Assembly (NCBI GenBank): GCA_007126175.1
Contig: SLBU01000114.1
Coordinates: forward strand, 1-7,944
Source: Kiritimatiellia bacterium
Lineage (GTDB): Bacteria; Verrucomicrobiota; Kiritimatiellia; UBA8416
Length of the DNA stretch: 7,944 nucleotides
Direction: 5' to 3'
The position numbers were made by a program, and so were the translations under genes. The notes beneath the pieces were generated by a model. It was not told the origin of the DNA, made no database searches, and saw only the letters and a list, made by a program, of their open reading frames with translations. Shown here one piece after another: positions 6,217-7,944 of the stretch; positions within the stretch are counted from its first letter, which is position 1; the number at the start of each line of letters is the position of its first letter.

Positions 6217-7242
6217 ATGAAAGCATTATCACTACACAAGATCGTATCGCGTACCACCCGCATGTACCCCACCCTACTCCTGCTGGCTGGGGCAGCAGTG
6301 AGCATTATCACGCTCACCGGCTGCGGACGTGCCGAGACAGAGCCCGCAGCACCGCAAGCCCAGGCCGCAGCACCAGCCCCGGAAATCCCCGCCCCGGTCA
6401 TCCCCGCCGATGCTCCCACAATGGGCGCAACATTTCCGGCCCTCTCGTCAGGCATGCTACAAGGTGCACGCCTCATGGATCTGCCCACCGGCGTCATCCT
6501 GCAAGCCGAAGGCGTCTCCTTCACCCAGACCGACCTCGAACAGGAAATCGGGCAGGCCCCCGCCGACATGCAGGCAGAACTCCGGAAAAATGCTTTCTTC
6601 CTGCTCGAGCAACAGGCCACCGAAGCCATTCTCGAAGCACATGTAAAAAAGCAGGATCCTGCGCTCGCGTCCTCCCCCAACATGCTCCAGACGTTCTTTG
6701 CCCAGTTGATGGAGAACATTGCGATCAGCGAGGAACAAATCAAGGCCTTCTACGAGGAAAACCAGCAAATGATCGGGGAATCCTCGTTCGAGCAGATCCG
6801 ACCCGCCATCGAACAGCACCTCATGCAACTCCAGCAGCAGGAGACGATAGAAACCTTCATCCGCGAACTCGGCCAGAAGGAGCCCATCGCCTTGGATCAG
6901 GCGTGGATTAGCGCACAGGCCGAATCTGCCATGGACAACGCGATCGACAAGGCCCGCAACAGCGGCATCCCGACCTTCGTCAGTTTCGGTGCTGATTCCT
7001 GTATCCCCTGCAAACAAATGAAACCCTTCCGCGAAAACATCGCCGAAAAATATGGCGAGCACCTCAATGTCGTCTATGTGCACGTCAACAAGGATCAATT
7101 CCTCGCCTCCCGCCACGGCGTGCGCGGCATCCCACACATCATCTTCTTCGATGCCGAAGGCAAGCAGACCTTCACCCACACCGGCTTCATGCCCCAGGAA
7201 CAACTCGAAGCGCAAATCCAAAATCTCGGCGTGACCCTATGA
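6217..7242 (+). CDS. Lipoprotein fusing a SurA/PpiC-type chaperone region to a CIPC thioredoxin domain
   Basis: This 341-aa exported lipoprotein has a basic N-terminus, a hydrophobic core (~18-33) and the lipobox LTGC, with lipidated Cys36. Gly/Arg follow rather than Asp, which in enterobacterial rules favours the outer membrane. Residues 39-68 are an Ala/Pro linker. Residues ~95-228 are helical and resemble the N-terminal chaperone part of SurA/PpiC foldases: EGVSFTQTDLEQEI, ISEEQIKAFYEENQQMIG, SFEQIRPAIEQHLMQLQQQETIETFI. No parvulin isomerase domain follows. Instead, residues ~240-341 are a thioredoxin fold with SCIPCKQMKPF (Cys262/Cys265) and the cis-Pro loop GVRGIPHIIFFDAEGK (Pro306). It probably acts as a periplasmic disulfide reductase or thiol carrier with a binding arm. 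AAAGGA precedes the ATG. Its stop overlaps the next ATG by four bases. Confidence 0.88.
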   Translation: MKALSLHKIVSRTTRMYPTLLLLAGAAVSIITLTGCGRAETEPAAPQAQAAAPAPEIPAPVIPADAPTMGATFPALSSGMLQGARLMDLPTGVILQAEGVSFTQTDLEQEIGQAPADMQAELRKNAFFLLEQQATEAILEAHVKKQDPALASSPNMLQTFFAQLMENIAISEEQIKAFYEENQQMIGESSFEQIRPAIEQHLMQLQQQETIETFIRELGQKEPIALDQAWISAQAESAMDNAIDKARNSGIPTFVSFGADSCIPCKQMKPFRENIAEKYGEHLNVVYVHVNKDQFLASRHGVRGIPHIIFFDAEGKQTFTHTGFMPQEQLEAQIQNLGVTL

Positions 7243-7712
7243 ACAAAGAAACCCTTCGCATCTGGACCGCACGACTCCTGATCGGATTCGTAGTCTTTAC
7301 GATCGGCTTCTCCGTCGGGCGCAAATCTGCACCCCTGCCGGAACCGGGTACCTTCGCGACGGAAGCAGCAACAACCGAAGTTGGTCATGTGAGGGTCTAT
7401 GCGGCCCACATGACCTTCCGCTGCCCCGAATGCACACAGATCGAGCTGCTCACACGCGAACTGCTCCAGCAGGAATTCCAGGATGAGCTGGCGGACGGAA
7501 CCATCCTATTCCAGACAGTCGACTACATGCGCGACAGGGCCTTTGCCCGCCGCTACAACATCTCGTCCAGCACCGTCGTTGTGGTGCCGCTGCGCGGCGA
7601 GAAGCAGGATGACTTCCAACGCCTCGATGAAGTCTGGACCAAAATCCACAACCGCGACGACTTCTTCGCCTACGTCCGCAGCGCCATCCAAACCAGCCTG
7701 GACACCCTCTGA
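7239..7712 (+). CDS. arsF: ArsF-family membrane-anchored CPEC thioredoxin-like protein
   Basis: This 157-aa protein has one N-terminal membrane helix (~12-27, RLLIGFVVFTIGFSVG). It is followed by a probable periplasmic domain starting VRVYAAHMTFRCPECTQIELLTRELLQQEF, with Cys62/Cys65. The pattern (Y-x-x-H-x-T-x-R-C-P-x-C-x-x-IE, then a VDYMRD...RYNISSSTVVVV stretch and a VW-x-x...F-x-x-YV tail) matches what I know as the ArsF family. That family has been linked, with ArsE and ArsG, to reduction and efflux of nitro-aromatic arsenicals; the symbol rests on this recalled family pattern. The usual cis-proline is replaced: the loop reads SSSTVVVV. The ATG overlaps the lipoprotein stop (ATGA), implying coupled translation. 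The ArsG-type gene starts 16 bp downstream. Confidence 0.78.
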   Translation: MNKETLRIWTARLLIGFVVFTIGFSVGRKSAPLPEPGTFATEAATTEVGHVRVYAAHMTFRCPECTQIELLTRELLQQEFQDELADGTILFQTVDYMRDRAFARRYNISSSTVVVVPLRGEKQDDFQRLDEVWTKIHNRDDFFAYVRSAIQTSLDTL

Positions 7713-7728
7713 AACAAGGAAATCACAC

Positions 7729-7944
7729 ATGACCTGGCTCACCATACTCACCGCCCTCTGGTTCGGCATTCTCACCTCGATCAGCCCCTGCCCGCTCGCC
7801 ACCAATATTGCCGCCATCGGCTTTGTCGCCCGCCATACCGGCCGCCTGCATTCCTCCCTGCTGGCCGGCCTGCTCTACACCATCGGACGCACCATCGCCT
7901 ATCTCGCGCTCGGCGTGCTCATCATGAGCGGACTCCTGGCCAGC
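7729..7944 (+). CDS. arsG: ArsG-family (CcdA/DsbD-like) membrane protein, N-terminal part
   Basis: The window ends after 72 codons with the frame still open. The first helix carries GILTSISPCPLATNIAAIGF with Cys21, the SPC motif shared with CcdA/DsbD transmembrane electron carriers. The segment LLAGLLYTIGRTIAYLALGVLI forms the second helix. The wording TSISPCPLATNIAAI is characteristic of the ArsG branch, described as an efflux permease for trivalent aromatic arsenicals. AAGGAAA lies 8-10 nt before the ATG. As a CcdA-like protein it could instead pass electrons from cytoplasmic thioredoxin to the two periplasmic CxxC proteins encoded before it. The truncation leaves the second conserved cysteine out of view. 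Confidence 0.82.
   Translation, partial: MTWLTILTALWFGILTSISPCPLATNIAAIGFVARHTGRLHSSLLAGLLYTIGRTIAYLALGVLIMSGLLAS

Noticed and set aside
5964..7221. Minus-strand open frames opposite the lipoprotein gene (to 6743, and 6457-7221)
   Set aside because: They mirror the well-supported plus-strand lipoprotein. Their translations are low-complexity Gly/Leu/Asp- or Ser/Arg-rich, without motifs or ribosome sites.
1..7944. CRISPR arrays, tRNA/rRNA genes, insertion sequences, attachment sites
   Set aside because: No regularly spaced repeats, cloverleaf-like sequence, transposase motif or terminal inverted repeats with target duplications were seen.

Overview
This window comes from a Gram-negative bacterium. 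It holds the tail of an outer-membrane beta-barrel protein, a lipoprotein with a lipobox, and several proteins apparently built for the periplasm. Base composition is moderately GC-rich, and most genes have purine-rich Shine-Dalgarno sites of the GGAG/AAGGA type. A complete ectABC cluster points to a salt-exposed or halotolerant lifestyle. I cannot place the organism at phylum level from this sequence alone.

Layout. (1) Bases 1-276 hold the C-terminal end of a beta-barrel protein. A 410-aa membrane protein follows (294-1526), apparently a fusion of a DUF2062 domain with a VTT/DedA-type domain. (2) Bases 1523-3765 on the minus strand hold ectA-ectB-ectC, which make ectoine from L-aspartate-4-semialdehyde. 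ectB and ectC overlap by ATGA. The ectC stop overlaps the stop of the convergent DUF2062-VTT gene by 4 bp. (3) A ~220-bp divergent control region (3766-3985) holds a plausible promoter for ect and a perfect 20-bp palindrome inside a plausible promoter for the rightward genes. (4) Bases 3986-7944 on the plus strand form a metalloid/redox-type cluster: an ArsR-family repressor with a Cys-x-Cys sensor motif, a YraQ/ArsP-like permease, a 77-aa CPKC thioredoxin-like protein, a 175-bp gap with a hairpin and small repeats, a lipoprotein joining a SurA/PpiC-type chaperone region to a CIPC thioredoxin domain, a membrane-anchored CPEC protein of ArsF type, and the start of an ArsG-type (CcdA/DsbD-like) membrane protein cut by the window edge.

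How the genes may work together. The right-hand cluster combines an arsenic-type sensor, two unrelated membrane transporters and three thioredoxin-fold proteins on what are probably opposite sides of the inner membrane. The simplest reading is an inducible system for (organo)arsenicals or a similar thiol-reactive compound. In it, electrons or thiol-bound substrate pass between cytoplasmic and periplasmic CxxC proteins through the membrane components. The family assignments come from motif recognition; the substrate and the electron path are inference. The left-hand ectoine operon is conventional, except for its leader, which carries a perfect Shine-Dalgarno sequence placed for a 9-codon mini-ORF that ends 2 nt before the ectA ATG.
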